46,001 bases of DNA from Candidatus Sulfobium mesophilum (GTDB lineage Bacteria > Nitrospirota > Thermodesulfovibrionia > Thermodesulfovibrionales > UBA6898). The stretch spans positions 1 through 46,001 of the forward strand of contig OUUY01000035.1 of the NCBI GenBank assembly GCA_900302705.1. Reading direction: 5' to 3'. Positions 1-7,706 of this stretch are shown here, in pieces (within the stretch, counting starts at the first letter, position 1; every line of letters begins with the position of its first letter). Under the pieces are notes generated by a model. The model did not search any database, had not been told where the DNA came from, and saw nothing but the letters and a program-made list of their open reading frames with translations. Position numbers and translations under genes: made by a program.

Positions 1-7
1 TTTTCAT
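1..7 (-). CDS. 5' end of an unidentified gene (partial)
   Basis: Only the start codon and the next four bases are inside the window. The ATG shares bases with the TGA stop of the secreted-protein gene at 4-426 (ATGA overlap), and a strong Shine-Dalgarno (GGGAGGTG) lies just upstream of it, inside the end of that gene. This indicates a translationally coupled downstream partner transcribed leftwards. Nothing can be said about its product. Confidence 0.6.
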
Positions 8-426
8 AACGCACCTCCCTGGCTTTCAGCAGGGAACTCGATAAAATTCCCTCCTGCGTCCATACCCTCGCCAGCCCAGAAAAGCGGCAGCCTTTTAAGC
101 TCGGCAATCGGAACCGGCAATGGTGAAGGAGAAACGAGACTGAAAGAAACATCAATTGCTCCAGATGCCCCTATATCCCCAAGGTGTAGGTTGACTCCTT
201 CTGAGGGTATAAATAAGGACACACTGGAGAGCGTCACATTATAAAGGGAAGCGCTTCCGTGATTTTCCACATGAAGAGTAAAATTGACAGTTACAGTGTC
301 AGCGCCCTCAGTATAGCCAGTAAACGTGTGGCTTACGTAAACAGGGGATTCATTCAGCGCCATGCCGGACGACGGCAAAAAAGAACAAGAAATAACAAAT
401 ACCAATACTGCCAGAATCTTTTTCAT
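4..426 (-). CDS. Small secreted protein of unknown function under riboswitch control
   Basis: The 140-residue product has a Sec signal peptide (MKK plus a hydrophobic stretch to about residue 23). The mature part is rich in Ser, Val and Thr, with alternating beta-strand patterns resembling an Ig-like or CARDB-type extracellular domain. I recognise no catalytic motif. The start is supported by AAGGAGGG eight bases upstream of the ATG. Upstream lie, in order, a sigma-54 promoter, a GEMM aptamer and an intrinsic terminator, so expression should depend on a cyclic dinucleotide. Its stop overlaps the start of the next gene, so it is probably one of a pair. By position it belongs to the same surface-protein theme as the other small secreted genes of this region. 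Confidence 0.85.
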   Translation of the reverse strand: MKKILAVLVFVISCSFLPSSGMALNESPVYVSHTFTGYTEGADTVTVNFTLHVENHGSASLYNVTLSSVSLFIPSEGVNLHLGDIGASGAIDVSFSLVSPSPLPVPIAELKRLPLFWAGEGMDAGGNFIEFPAESQGGAL

Positions 427-464
427 AATTCCCTCCTTAATGTACTGCTATACCGTTTTTATAT

Positions 465-507
465 AAAAAAAACCGGGCCGCCGAAGTATAAGCCTTCAGC
501 AACCCGG
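465..507 (-). terminator. Riboswitch-linked intrinsic terminator
   Basis: On the minus strand a 14-bp stem (5' arm 507-494, 3' arm 486-473, including G-T wobbles) with a 7-base loop (487-493) is followed directly by eight T residues (472-465). The 5' arm starts inside the conserved CCGGGTTGC segment of the GEMM aptamer, so aptamer folding and terminator folding compete. This makes it the expression platform for the gene at 4-426. Confidence 0.9.
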
Positions 508-574
508 CCGTCTTGTCGAAAGACCCGTGGCTTTCCGTCCCCTCTTCACAAAGGGTTTGGCTTTTTCGACCCCC
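493..574 (-). promoter_or_regulatory. GEMM (cyclic di-GMP-I class) riboswitch aptamer
   Basis: Read on the minus strand, the leader has the conserved GEMM elements in order: GCCAAACC, a 6-bp stem (555-550 with 545-540) capped by a GTGA (GNRA) tetraloop, GGGACGGAAAGCC, a second 5-bp hairpin (524-520 with 514-510), and CCGGGTTGC. This matches the known aptamer: GNRA-capped P2, a joining GGAC-AAAGCC segment, and P3 docking. Members sense c-di-GMP; the Geobacter-type variant senses cGAMP. I could not decide the ligand by eye. The 3' edge merges into the terminator at 465-507. It lies in the leader of the small secreted protein gene at 4-426. Confidence 0.88.
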
Positions 575-607
575 TTAAATAGAAGTCCCGCGTTGGCACG
601 TCAGGAC

Positions 608-623
608 AGCAATATCAATGCCA
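608..623 (-). promoter_or_regulatory. Sigma-54 promoter driving the riboswitch transcript
   Basis: The minus strand reads TGGCAT-N5-TTGCT, with the obligatory GG and GC separated by ten bases, close to the sigma-54 consensus TGGCAC-N5-TTGCW. The predicted transcription start is near 597, about 20 bases before the GEMM aptamer. A perfect inverted repeat TGCAT-GT-ATGCA at 664-675 lies about 40 bases upstream and could be an activator site; that is inference. Confidence 0.75.
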
Positions 624-968
624 AGAAAGAGATTAAATTATTTTCATTTAAAACATTGAGGTATGCATACATGCAGAAAAAGCTAAAAAAGGATATCGGC
701 GAAAAAACCGCCTTGACAGGGAATATCACCAACTGCTAATAATTCTGATTATCAGCCTTTATCTCCAACATGATTCGAGGGCCTTCCGGTAATCTGCTGC
801 GCCTCCCTGGGCATTCTGCTGTACTCATGTCTTAGCACCGCAAAGACGCGTCAAGCCCTTCGCCATAAACACCACAGCCCGCGCATTGACTGCTCGCCTG
901 TATATCCTCAGATCAGCCTACCCCCCCGGCGTTTCTGCTAACCGCGGTCTCCGCCGGACTCAATATGC
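624..968. other. Intergenic region without a supported gene
   Basis: No frame here has a credible start with coding character. Contents I can see are the inverted repeat at 664-675; an A/T-rich stretch upstream of the sigma-54 site; and, just after the stop of the gene at 969-1316, a CCGGCG/CGCCGG stem with a loop of about 20 bases and no T-run, which is at best a weak terminator. Confidence 0.6.
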
Positions 969-1316
969 TTAACGGATAAGCACCGCCTGGCTTGCACTTC
1001 CACCCCCGCTGGAGGTCGCCGTGATAGAATCCCCAGAGTTAGCAACAACTGCGGAGCCGCTGACAGATAGCATCCAATTACCGTTGGCAGCAGTTGGGGC
1101 AGAAGTCCCTACCACGCTCCTGCCCAGTTGAACAGTCACCTTTTTGCCAGGAGCAGCCGTACCCTTGACGCTCCACTTCCCTTTAGCCTGCGCGAAAATA
1201 GCAAATTCGACCGTGACCACGTCCGGAGCTCCAGCCCAGGAGATGGCAGGGAGTGCGACCAGGAGAACCAGCACCGCCACTGCCACGATTCTGACTAATC
1301 TTCTTTCTCTCTTCAT
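969..1316 (-). CDS. Small secreted beta-rich protein
   Basis: The 115-residue product has a clear N-terminal signal peptide (basic MKRERR, hydrophobic core, AWA-like cleavage near residue 28). The mature part of about 87 residues looks like a bacterial Ig-like module, with Gly/Thr/Val strands and a GTAAPGKKVTVQLG-type segment such as occurs in surface or adhesion domains. The start is supported by AAGGAGGA about seven bases upstream. It follows the SPASM gene by 96 bases with no obvious promoter, so it is probably the last gene of the maturase operon. Function is unknown; a surface or carrier role is inferred from location only. Confidence 0.75.
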   Translation of the reverse strand: MKRERRLVRIVAVAVLVLLVALPAISWAGAPDVVTVEFAIFAQAKGKWSVKGTAAPGKKVTVQLGRSVVGTSAPTAANGNWMLSVSGSAVVANSGDSITATSSGGGSASQAVLIR

Positions 1317-1412
1317 AATACTTTCCTCCTTGCATGATATATATTGTTAATTATTGCTTGAAACCATTCCACCTCAACGTCGTGATCTAAGAAGTCCTCC
1401 TTTCTTTCAGCT

Positions 1413-2306
1413 CTATCTGCACGCAGGATCAGATACGGTCAAAGATCCGGTCATAGCATAAGCCCTGCCCCGGCATCCGCCCAGACATTTCTCGGAGCTA
1501 TCACATGCTGCACACTCCCCAGGCGAATTAAGGAGTACAGATCTCAACCGTTTTTTTCCCTCCGACAGAATGATATCCTTGAGACATGTTTCATAAAGAT
1601 CGCCTAGTTCAACAGGCATCGCCGGGCACGGCCAGACTTTATACAAAGGGGAAATATAAATCATGCTATTGGCCGCCTGGCAACCGCCTTCGTGATAATC
1701 GGCATCCGGGAAAAAAATCTTCCACAAGAAGGGGTCATGTATCGTCAACCGAAGCTTGCTGTAGTCCAACCCCTCCAATCCACGGGAAATCTCTTCCCTG
1801 TCCGTCCTGCTGACACAGAAAACACTTTTCCCTGTTTCGAGTCTCTGGATCGGAAATACCAGGTCACGTATCCCGTTCTCAGCGCAATAAGAAACCACGT
1901 CCGGGACTTCGTGAAAATTTTCCTGAGTTATTTCAAAAGAGATACCGAAAGGTGACTCTTCTTTTCCTTCCCGGCCCGCAAGTTCGATCAAAGACCAGAC
2001 GTCATGAAGTGATGAAGCCTCCGCAAGCAGGAGTTTCAACGACGTACGATCAACTTGACCAAGGACTGAAGAAAGAATTGCGAGATCTGACACGGTAACG
2101 GAAACTCTTGTGTTCCCGCCTTTAAGCCTGCCTAGAATGTCATTGCAGCACCCGTTCGCTGCCGGTGAGCCGACCCGAAGATAGAGAAACAGTATCTTTA
2201 TTTCGACAAGCTCACTGCAGATTTTCAGACAAAGACCAGGATCGGGAAAAGTCCCCGACAGATCCCAGTACATCCTGAGCGGCCATGTCAATTCCCTAAG
2301 GTTCAT
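1413..2306 (-). CDS. GeoRSP-type SPASM-only protein, no radical SAM cysteines
   Basis: The 297-residue protein is shaped like a radical SAM TIM barrel but lacks the N-terminal CxxxCxxC triad. The C-terminal SPASM cluster is intact, with GGC near residue 212, WPCPAM, then CAACDSSEKCLGGC and a final C just before the stop. This is what is expected for the 'S' member of the Radical SAM / SPASM / PqqD systems described in Geobacter: a catalytically dead partner that binds auxiliary iron-sulfur clusters and probably pairs with the active enzyme upstream. It overlaps the radical SAM gene by 11 bases, implying coupled translation and stoichiometric production. Assignment to GeoRSP rests on gene order plus motifs; a profile search would confirm it. 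Confidence 0.85.
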   Translation of the reverse strand: MNLRELTWPLRMYWDLSGTFPDPGLCLKICSELVEIKILFLYLRVGSPAANGCCNDILGRLKGGNTRVSVTVSDLAILSSVLGQVDRTSLKLLLAEASSLHDVWSLIELAGREGKEESPFGISFEITQENFHEVPDVVSYCAENGIRDLVFPIQRLETGKSVFCVSRTDREEISRGLEGLDYSKLRLTIHDPFLWKIFFPDADYHEGGCQAANSMIYISPLYKVWPCPAMPVELGDLYETCLKDIILSEGKKRLRSVLLNSPGECAACDSSEKCLGGCRGRAYAMTGSLTVSDPACR

Positions 2307-3306
2307 GTACCCAGCAGTGTGGATCAGGATTATTGAAGTCGCCGGTTAGGGCCAACGCCCGTGCACTGCATCCCCCGAGGCAGTCCTCATAACTCTTGCA
2401 GGATGAACATTTCCCCGTCGGCTTCTTGTTCCGCATTCTTTCCAGCACAGGAGACTTGTCCCAGATCTGCTTCAGCTCATCCGACACTATATTGCCGATC
2501 ACGATCGGGATAAAACCGCAAGGGGTGATGTCACCGTTGGACTTGATATTGAGAGAGAGCTTGCCGCATACGCTCCCCTTCACGAATGAGTCAGTTTCGG
2601 TCTTCATCCCCAGAGAAGCGATGATAGGATCGTCCAGGGAGATCTCCAAGCCCTTCACCTCCTGCTTCGTCTTCATCGCTTTGATATAGAATTCCTTCCA
2701 TTCCTGACTAGACAGGTCAAGCTCATCCTTGTTGGAGTAGCCGAGCCCCGAGCACTTGAAGTTATGGAAGTTAAGCTGATGGACGCCGTGCCGGCCGGCA
2801 AATTCAGTTAACTCCTCAATGCTCTGATGATTTATTTTGCATATAACCGTCGAGATCGAAGTCTTGATCCCAGCTCCCGCGAGATGGGTAAGGGCAGAAA
2901 TGGCCTTCTTATGGCTTCCTCTGATGCCTCTAAAGTTGTCATGGACCTCTGGGACATGACTGTCGAGGCTGATGCCGACCTTTGAAAAACCTGCCGCTTT
3001 AAGGTCCAGGGCCCTCTTCCTGTCGATAAGGTATCCGTTACTGTTCATCGAGACCCTCAAGCCCCGGTCGGCACTGAATGCGGATATTTCAAGCAACTCA
3101 TTGCGCAGGAGAGGTTCCCCGCCTCCGAAATTGACCGACAGCACCCCTGCCGATATGACCTTTTCGATACACGCAAAAAGCGTCCCGGAGTCGAGTTCCT
3201 GCGTCGGATCCGTCCTGCTGTAGCAATGCCGGCATTTGAAATTACACCGGTTTGTAACCGCCCAGTTGATTGTAAGCGGTGCCTTCAGGAAATTGTTAGT
3301 CTTCAT
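2296..3306 (-). CDS. Radical SAM/SPASM peptide maturase, GeoRSP type
   Basis: From the ATG at 3306 the protein has 336 residues. It carries the [4Fe-4S]-SAM motif CNFKCRHC (Cys21, 25, 28), the GGGEPLL glycine motif that follows it in radical SAM enzymes, and a C-terminal SPASM domain (CGKL, ITPCGF, CSSCKSYEDCLGGC, final PHC) binding auxiliary clusters. Enzymes of this architecture with a PqqD partner modify ribosomal peptides. The frame stays open to 3354, but the 16 extra residues lie inside the PqqD gene, so I chose 3306; it overlaps the PqqD stop by 11 bases. The substrate is unknown; the 20-residue peptide at 10230-10292 is the local candidate. Confidence 0.9.
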   Translation of the reverse strand: MKTNNFLKAPLTINWAVTNRCNFKCRHCYSRTDPTQELDSGTLFACIEKVISAGVLSVNFGGGEPLLRNELLEISAFSADRGLRVSMNSNGYLIDRKRALDLKAAGFSKVGISLDSHVPEVHDNFRGIRGSHKKAISALTHLAGAGIKTSISTVICKINHQSIEELTEFAGRHGVHQLNFHNFKCSGLGYSNKDELDLSSQEWKEFYIKAMKTKQEVKGLEISLDDPIIASLGMKTETDSFVKGSVCGKLSLNIKSNGDITPCGFIPIVIGNIVSDELKQIWDKSPVLERMRNKKPTGKCSSCKSYEDCLGGCSARALALTGDFNNPDPHCWVHEP

Positions 3307-3607
3307 AATAAATGAAACCTTTCTGCTTAAGTTCAGAGAGGAAGGTCGTCGCATCCTTGCTCAAGACATCGGGGTCCACTTCAAAGCGGCCGGTCAGATC
3401 GGCGATTATCTCATTCACATCTCTTCCGTCGCATAGTTTCCAGATTTCTGTCGCGATAAGATTGAGCGACAGCATGACGCCATCGGAGAACAGCACTGAA
3501 GTCCCGATTGCTTCCACATCTTCTCCCTTTTCGAGTTCCTCATATGCCTGAGCCTTGGACTCGTCTTCCTCTCGCCACAGAACGTCCGGGTTTCTGAATG
3601 CTCTCAT
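3296..3607 (-). CDS. PqqD-family peptide chaperone (RiPP recognition element)
   Basis: The 103-residue protein has the PqqD pattern: SLNLIATEIWKLCDG in the middle, then EIIADL, F-VD and a C-terminal FLSELKQKGFIYY helix-strand. PqqD proteins fold as small winged-helix units that bind the leader of a precursor peptide and present it to a radical SAM enzyme. It sits ten bases after the cupin gene and overlaps the radical SAM gene by 11 bases, which ties it to that enzyme. It has an N-terminal extension of about 15 residues before the usual core. The sequence does not show which peptide it binds. Confidence 0.88.
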   Translation of the reverse strand: MRAFRNPDVLWREEDESKAQAYEELEKGEDVEAIGTSVLFSDGVMLSLNLIATEIWKLCDGRDVNEIIADLTGRFEVDPDVLSKDATTFLSELKQKGFIYYED

Positions 3608-3617
3608 GTCAACATGC

Positions 3618-3941
3618 TCAGTCGCCCGCAGCCGTTATGGATGCCACTACAAGATTGTCATCGTATGCATTGCGTATGCCGTGTTCGACGAGCGCTGGGA
3701 CGATGATAATCTTGCCGGTGTCTATAACCTGCATCTGTTTGTCAGATGACATAAATTCTCCACGTCCCTCCAGGACTACCCAGACATGGTTCCCGTGGTG
3801 TGTGTGGGTAGTGATCTCCTGACCCGGTTTCATACAGATAAGCTTGACTGTCGAGTGTTCGTCAGCCCAGATTGTTTCAAGGTGACGCTTTTCATCGTTG
3901 AACTTTTTGAGTTTCTGAAAGTCCAGGATTTGTGTCTTCAT
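3618..3941 (-). CDS. Single-domain cupin
   Basis: The 107-residue protein is one cupin barrel. Motif 1 reads G(X)5HTHHGNH, giving the two metal-ligand histidines, with His where many cupins have Glu. Motif 2 reads G(X)5PALVEHGIRN, giving the third His. A metal site is therefore likely, but the activity (dioxygenase, isomerase or small-molecule sensor) cannot be told. It lies between the permease and the PqqD gene, ten bases from the latter, so it is probably part of the maturase operon and may act on the peptide or its cofactor. The upstream GAGGAGC serves as ribosome-binding site. Confidence 0.8.
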   Translation of the reverse strand: MKTQILDFQKLKKFNDEKRHLETIWADEHSTVKLICMKPGQEITTHTHHGNHVWVVLEGRGEFMSSDKQMQVIDTGKIIIVPALVEHGIRNAYDDNLVVASITAAGD

Positions 3942-4013
3942 AATGCTCCTCGGTTCTTATTATTTTTTTTGATACATGGGGCTTAAATTGACACCTTTGC
4001 ACCACTAACATTG

Positions 4014-5930
4014 CTATGCTTTATGTACAACCTTCAATATCCTCCCCAAAAACCCTGATGCCCTGTTGAGAAAATAAGGGGCTGTTGTCGCGGGAAGCTC
4101 TTTATCATGTTCAACATGCTCCGAAAAGCGGACGCCATATCCGGCAGACACCTGATTTGCCATAGACAGATCTCTTGCACCGTCTCTGTGCTCGCCGGCG
4201 GCGATCAAGATGCTCTTTCCGTCCTCGTTGAAACGCAAAATGGCCTGCAGTTCGGCCCCAGAAAAATCTTGGCCTGGACCTGCCTCCCCCGATAGAACCC
4301 AAAGCTGGCTGTATTGACCAAGCAACCATTCGCTGACTTCGGGTGTTGCCGTTCTGTCTGTTATCCTGACCCTGAATCCCTTCCCCTCCAGTGTCACCAA
4401 CGCATTACTGCTGAAGGTCTCCCTGTTCAACGCTGATTCGGCAGAGGTATCGTAGATGAGTATGCTTTTTTTGATCGGCGAACTGCTGTTTTCCTCAAGC
4501 CAGCCGGCAACATTACTTATATATTTTAGGTTGTCATATCTTTCCGCGGACCCATTCAGAAACCGCGCATAACCGGAATCAAATACAACGCCTCCCTTTC
4601 CCACGAGGTTATTGTCATAGGTCGCGATCATCGCCTTCCCCCCCGGGTCCATAACGACCCGTACGTGCTGGTCCTGCTTGTTGATGACCGCTGAAATGCC
4701 TCCGGATATGGAGCTGACACCCCTCAACAGGGGGTTGCCGACATCAACATTTGGGACAAAAACTAGGAACTGAAAAGCATAAGCAATAATGATCGTTCCC
4801 GCGATGCAAACAAACATATAAAGAAAGAAGACCCGTTTCCTGAAAATCGTCCAGAACATCACCATGGTAGGTACGGCTGTCACCGGTCCGCCTATCAGGA
4901 ACGCAAGCGCCGCCCCTCCATCAAGGGTGCCGCTGAGAGAGCTTTTTATGTGATAAAGAATGCTCGAGGCGCTGATCTGATGCAAGAACATGGGCACGGA
5001 CCCGAGGGTGACCCATATTATGCTCAAAGCACCCTTTTGACCGAACAAACCTGATATCCAGTCCTTCGGCATATATCTTTCGACAATGGCTCCAATAACT
5101 ACTCCCACGAGTACATACTTCCCAACCAGCCAGAGCATCTCGGATGACTTTGCAAGGAATATAACGAACATATTTTTCGTCCTCGCTGCAACCCGGTGAC
5201 CGAACTTCTCTTTGCAGTTGCACCTCAGGCGCTCGTTCGGATAGTTTTCATCATGAAGGTCGCCTCTCGGCACGGCCCCCTCCATGAATATGTCACGTGA
5301 CTGGAAGCCTTTGTTCCTGAGCAGATGCGTTACGACCCCGGCGAAAATGCCCATGGAGAACGCGGCCATTGTCCTGATGACCGTCCACTCCGGCCCCAGG
5401 TCGTTAAGGGTCAAAAGATAGGCAGAGGGGCTTAACAGCGGAGAAGTCACCATCAGGGACATGACCGGAGCAAGAGGCAGCCCCGCAAACAAAAGGCTCA
5501 CTGCTGTTGTCACGGTTCCGCACGCACAAAGAGGGGTAAGGATTCCAACAAGCGAGGCAAGCACAACACTCAGCACCCCGTATCGCCTGAGCTTTGTCTG
5601 CAGTTTGACGGCAATCTTATATGTGCGTATATACCCGGCAAGTAGTATCCCGACAATAAAATACGGGAAGACATCCCATAATTCCGCGAGGATGCCGTGC
5701 GAATTAAACACCAGATCCCATACCTCCCCCCCCAACAAAAGGGGGAAGGGCCTCTTCAGAATTTCTGGATCTACAGCCTGAGTGGTCGGCCCGTGAACCC
5801 ACACGTGCCAGATGATCAGGGAAAAAGAGATCAGCATCATCGACAGAAGCGTCTTGTTTGCGGTCCTTGATGATGCTCCATGAACCTGGCACTCTTCGCT
5901 TCGTTTCTGACCGATTATATTCAATGCCAC
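4014..5930 (-). CDS. ArsP/DUF318-type permease with an extra C-terminal soluble domain
   Basis: The 638-residue protein starts at GTG. Residues about 30-410 form a polytopic permease of the DUF318/ArsP_1 type, with two homologous membrane halves. The first carries the cysteine motif PLCACGTVTTA and the second a matching GSVPMFLHQISASS/GGPVTAVPT region. A Cys-rich cytoplasmic loop (RLRCNCKEKFG) links the halves. Residues about 420-638 are soluble, with alternating strands and helices and an LQAILRFNEDGKSILIAAG segment resembling a glutamine-amidotransferase-like or DUF4350-like fold; this tail is not part of ordinary family members. Family proteins export metalloid, organoarsenical or metal species. 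It starts 11 bases after YedE, suggesting a joint role with sulfur or selenium movement. Confidence 0.8.
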   Translation of the reverse strand: MALNIIGQKRSEECQVHGASSRTANKTLLSMMLISFSLIIWHVWVHGPTTQAVDPEILKRPFPLLLGGEVWDLVFNSHGILAELWDVFPYFIVGILLAGYIRTYKIAVKLQTKLRRYGVLSVVLASLVGILTPLCACGTVTTAVSLLFAGLPLAPVMSLMVTSPLLSPSAYLLTLNDLGPEWTVIRTMAAFSMGIFAGVVTHLLRNKGFQSRDIFMEGAVPRGDLHDENYPNERLRCNCKEKFGHRVAARTKNMFVIFLAKSSEMLWLVGKYVLVGVVIGAIVERYMPKDWISGLFGQKGALSIIWVTLGSVPMFLHQISASSILYHIKSSLSGTLDGGAALAFLIGGPVTAVPTMVMFWTIFRKRVFFLYMFVCIAGTIIIAYAFQFLVFVPNVDVGNPLLRGVSSISGGISAVINKQDQHVRVVMDPGGKAMIATYDNNLVGKGGVVFDSGYARFLNGSAERYDNLKYISNVAGWLEENSSSPIKKSILIYDTSAESALNRETFSSNALVTLEGKGFRVRITDRTATPEVSEWLLGQYSQLWVLSGEAGPGQDFSGAELQAILRFNEDGKSILIAAGEHRDGARDLSMANQVSAGYGVRFSEHVEHDKELPATTAPYFLNRASGFLGRILKVVHKA

Positions 5931-5941
5931 GCCCCTTCCCC

Positions 5942-7144
5942 CTAATCGAGCCCAGCCTGAAATTCCGGAGCAAAGGTCTCACCCCTTCTCCGATACAACA
6001 GTCCTATAATGAATAAGAAACAGAGACTGAAAAGGACCGCGACCTTGCCCTCAAATGGCGTGCCAGCCGCTGTTCCTCCAAGTCCCCAGTTCTGCACCAG
6101 CGCCGCGCCGGTCAGCATCCCGAGAACAGCCGCTCCGGCGTCAGTATCACCCTGCCCAGCGGATATTAATTGTCTGAAAGGACAACCCCTTATCAGAACA
6201 GATCCAAAACCTACGACAAACATCCCCAAAAAATTCCACAGATGGCTGTCATTGGAGCTCGGCTGCCCATGCCAGCCGGCTGAGAACTGTCCGGTAAGGA
6301 GACTCGCGACCAGCGCAAAGAGAAAGAATGACCCCATCCCCATAGCAAGCCCTGTTGTTTTCGGGCACACGGTAAATTCTTTTGGTCCCCAGAGAAACAA
6401 CCTTGAGATCCCACCGGTTATGCAGAACCCGGTCCTCTGCGCAAGCGCACCGATTCCCAAGCCGGCCAGAAGAGACAGAATTACCGGCGCATACTGGGCG
6501 CCTGAACCTTTTGTGCTCAGCGAAATAAAGACCGGTTTCCACAGAAGAGCAGCCAGTAGCAGCGCCATAAGACCAGGCATCAACAAGGCATTTGCCGCCG
6601 GCAACTGGTTCGGCCTGCCAAGGCTAAAGCCTCCTTCGAGAAATTTCAGCCCAACATATACGCCTGCTGTAAGTCCCCCAACTCCGATCAGGGCAGTAAA
6701 GTCACCTGCCGCGAGCCGAAAGATCATCTTGATCGGGCAGCCGATAAACACTGAGCACCCTATGATAAGGAGAATCCCCACCAGATATCTCAACAGCGGG
6801 GAACTCCCGCCCGTGGCCCTGAATTCTTTCCTGTAGACAGCTATCAGAAACGAACCTATGACAAAACCTATAATCTCCGGTCTCAGATATTGCATTCTTG
6901 TATTTCCATGCAGTCCGAGGGAGCCGGCGATATTTTCCATGAAGCACGAGATGCAGAAGCCCGTATTCGCGGGGTTTCCCAGAAAGCTGAGCATGACCCC
7001 GCTGATTCCGATAACGGCTCCCGTCAGGATAAACAGGGATTTAGGATAGCAGTCTGATTCCCCTGATGTTGTATGGCCACCGAACCGCCTTCGGAGTTTG
7101 CTAAATATTCCAACCCGGCCGTTCCTGCAATAATTTCCTGTCAT
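5942..7144 (-). CDS. yedE: YedE-like sulfur/selenium-related membrane transporter
   Basis: The 400-residue polytopic protein resembles the YeeE/YedE family and most closely the YedE variant linked to selenium metabolism. Shared features are NPANTGFCISCF near the first membrane segment, YLRPEIIGFVIGSF, KEFRATGGSSPLLRYLVG, and two half-repeats each with a small-Gly-Cys motif (FIGCPIKM and IRGCPFRQL) plus QRTGFCITGG. The paired Gly-Cys positions are those known to relay thiosulfate in YeeE. The substrate could be thiosulfate, another persulfide-like species or a selenium compound. It lies between the TPR protein and the permease with short gaps, so co-expression with the peptide-maturation genes is likely. 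Confidence 0.82.
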   Translation of the reverse strand: MTGNYCRNGRVGIFSKLRRRFGGHTTSGESDCYPKSLFILTGAVIGISGVMLSFLGNPANTGFCISCFMENIAGSLGLHGNTRMQYLRPEIIGFVIGSFLIAVYRKEFRATGGSSPLLRYLVGILLIIGCSVFIGCPIKMIFRLAAGDFTALIGVGGLTAGVYVGLKFLEGGFSLGRPNQLPAANALLMPGLMALLLAALLWKPVFISLSTKGSGAQYAPVILSLLAGLGIGALAQRTGFCITGGISRLFLWGPKEFTVCPKTTGLAMGMGSFFLFALVASLLTGQFSAGWHGQPSSNDSHLWNFLGMFVVGFGSVLIRGCPFRQLISAGQGDTDAGAAVLGMLTGAALVQNWGLGGTAAGTPFEGKVAVLFSLCFLFIIGLLYRRRGETFAPEFQAGLD

Positions 7145-7178
7145 ACCAGCTAATCCTCTTTAGAACGCTGGAAGCCCA

Positions 7179-7706
7179 TCAGCCGCAGCTTCCCGCTATC
7201 CTCCTTTGGAGATAGTAGATCGTCTTCCGCGCCCTTTTCAAAGATTCGTCTTCGGGGGCAAGACGTATTTTTCTTTCGGTTTCCGCTAATGCTTCAGTGA
7301 CTGCCGTCTTTATTTTCTTGCCTTGGAAGAGTGAGGTCTTCTTATCAAGGAAGTCGGGATTAATGTCGATCGCCTCTCTGTATTCGAAAACTGCCCTTAC
7401 CGAATCCTGTCTTCTCATAAAAATATCACCCATAGTCATATGCAGCCCGCCATCATACGGGTACTGCTGAAGCAACTCACTGGCCATCGACTCCGCCTTG
7501 CCCAGACTGTCGGACTCCACGAGGTTTCTTAGCAGCTTTATCCTGCCGTCTATTTCTCCCACCTTAGATGGATGCTCCTCCGCAAATGTCCTTTGCTGCG
7601 CAGGCCGTTCTGGCTTTGCCTCTCCAACGTGGCCGACTATAAGCGCAAAAGAGGCGATGATAATAATAACGATTGCCCAGATGGAAAGCCTGTCAATCCA
7701 GTCCAT
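7179..7706 (-). CDS. Membrane-anchored TPR protein
   Basis: The 175-residue protein has one N-terminal transmembrane segment (residues about 8-27) followed by a soluble part with two tetratricopeptide-like units, including YPYDGGLHMTMGDIFMRRQD and VFEYREAIDINPDF, and a basic helical tail ending AGSCG. TPR units of this size act as protein-protein adaptors at the membrane. Its ATG overlaps the stop of the upstream binding-protein gene by one base (TGATG), so translation is coupled. Its position suggests it docks a binding protein or the secreted proteins to the YedE/permease pair; this is inference. Confidence 0.75.
   Translation of the reverse strand: MDWIDRLSIWAIVIIIIASFALIVGHVGEAKPERPAQQRTFAEEHPSKVGEIDGRIKLLRNLVESDSLGKAESMASELLQQYPYDGGLHMTMGDIFMRRQDSVRAVFEYREAIDINPDFLDKKTSLFQGKKIKTAVTEALAETERKIRLAPEDESLKRARKTIYYLQRRIAGSCG

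Noticed and set aside
713-740. Plus-strand TTGACA with a TAATAA at 18 bases resembles a sigma-70 promoter.
   Set aside because: No gene or RNA-like structure follows on the plus strand before the convergent gene at 969-1316.
6009-6836. A 275-codon plus-strand open frame opposite the YedE-like gene.
   Set aside because: It is Pro/Arg-rich with no domain pattern, while the minus strand encodes a clear membrane family; it is an antisense shadow.
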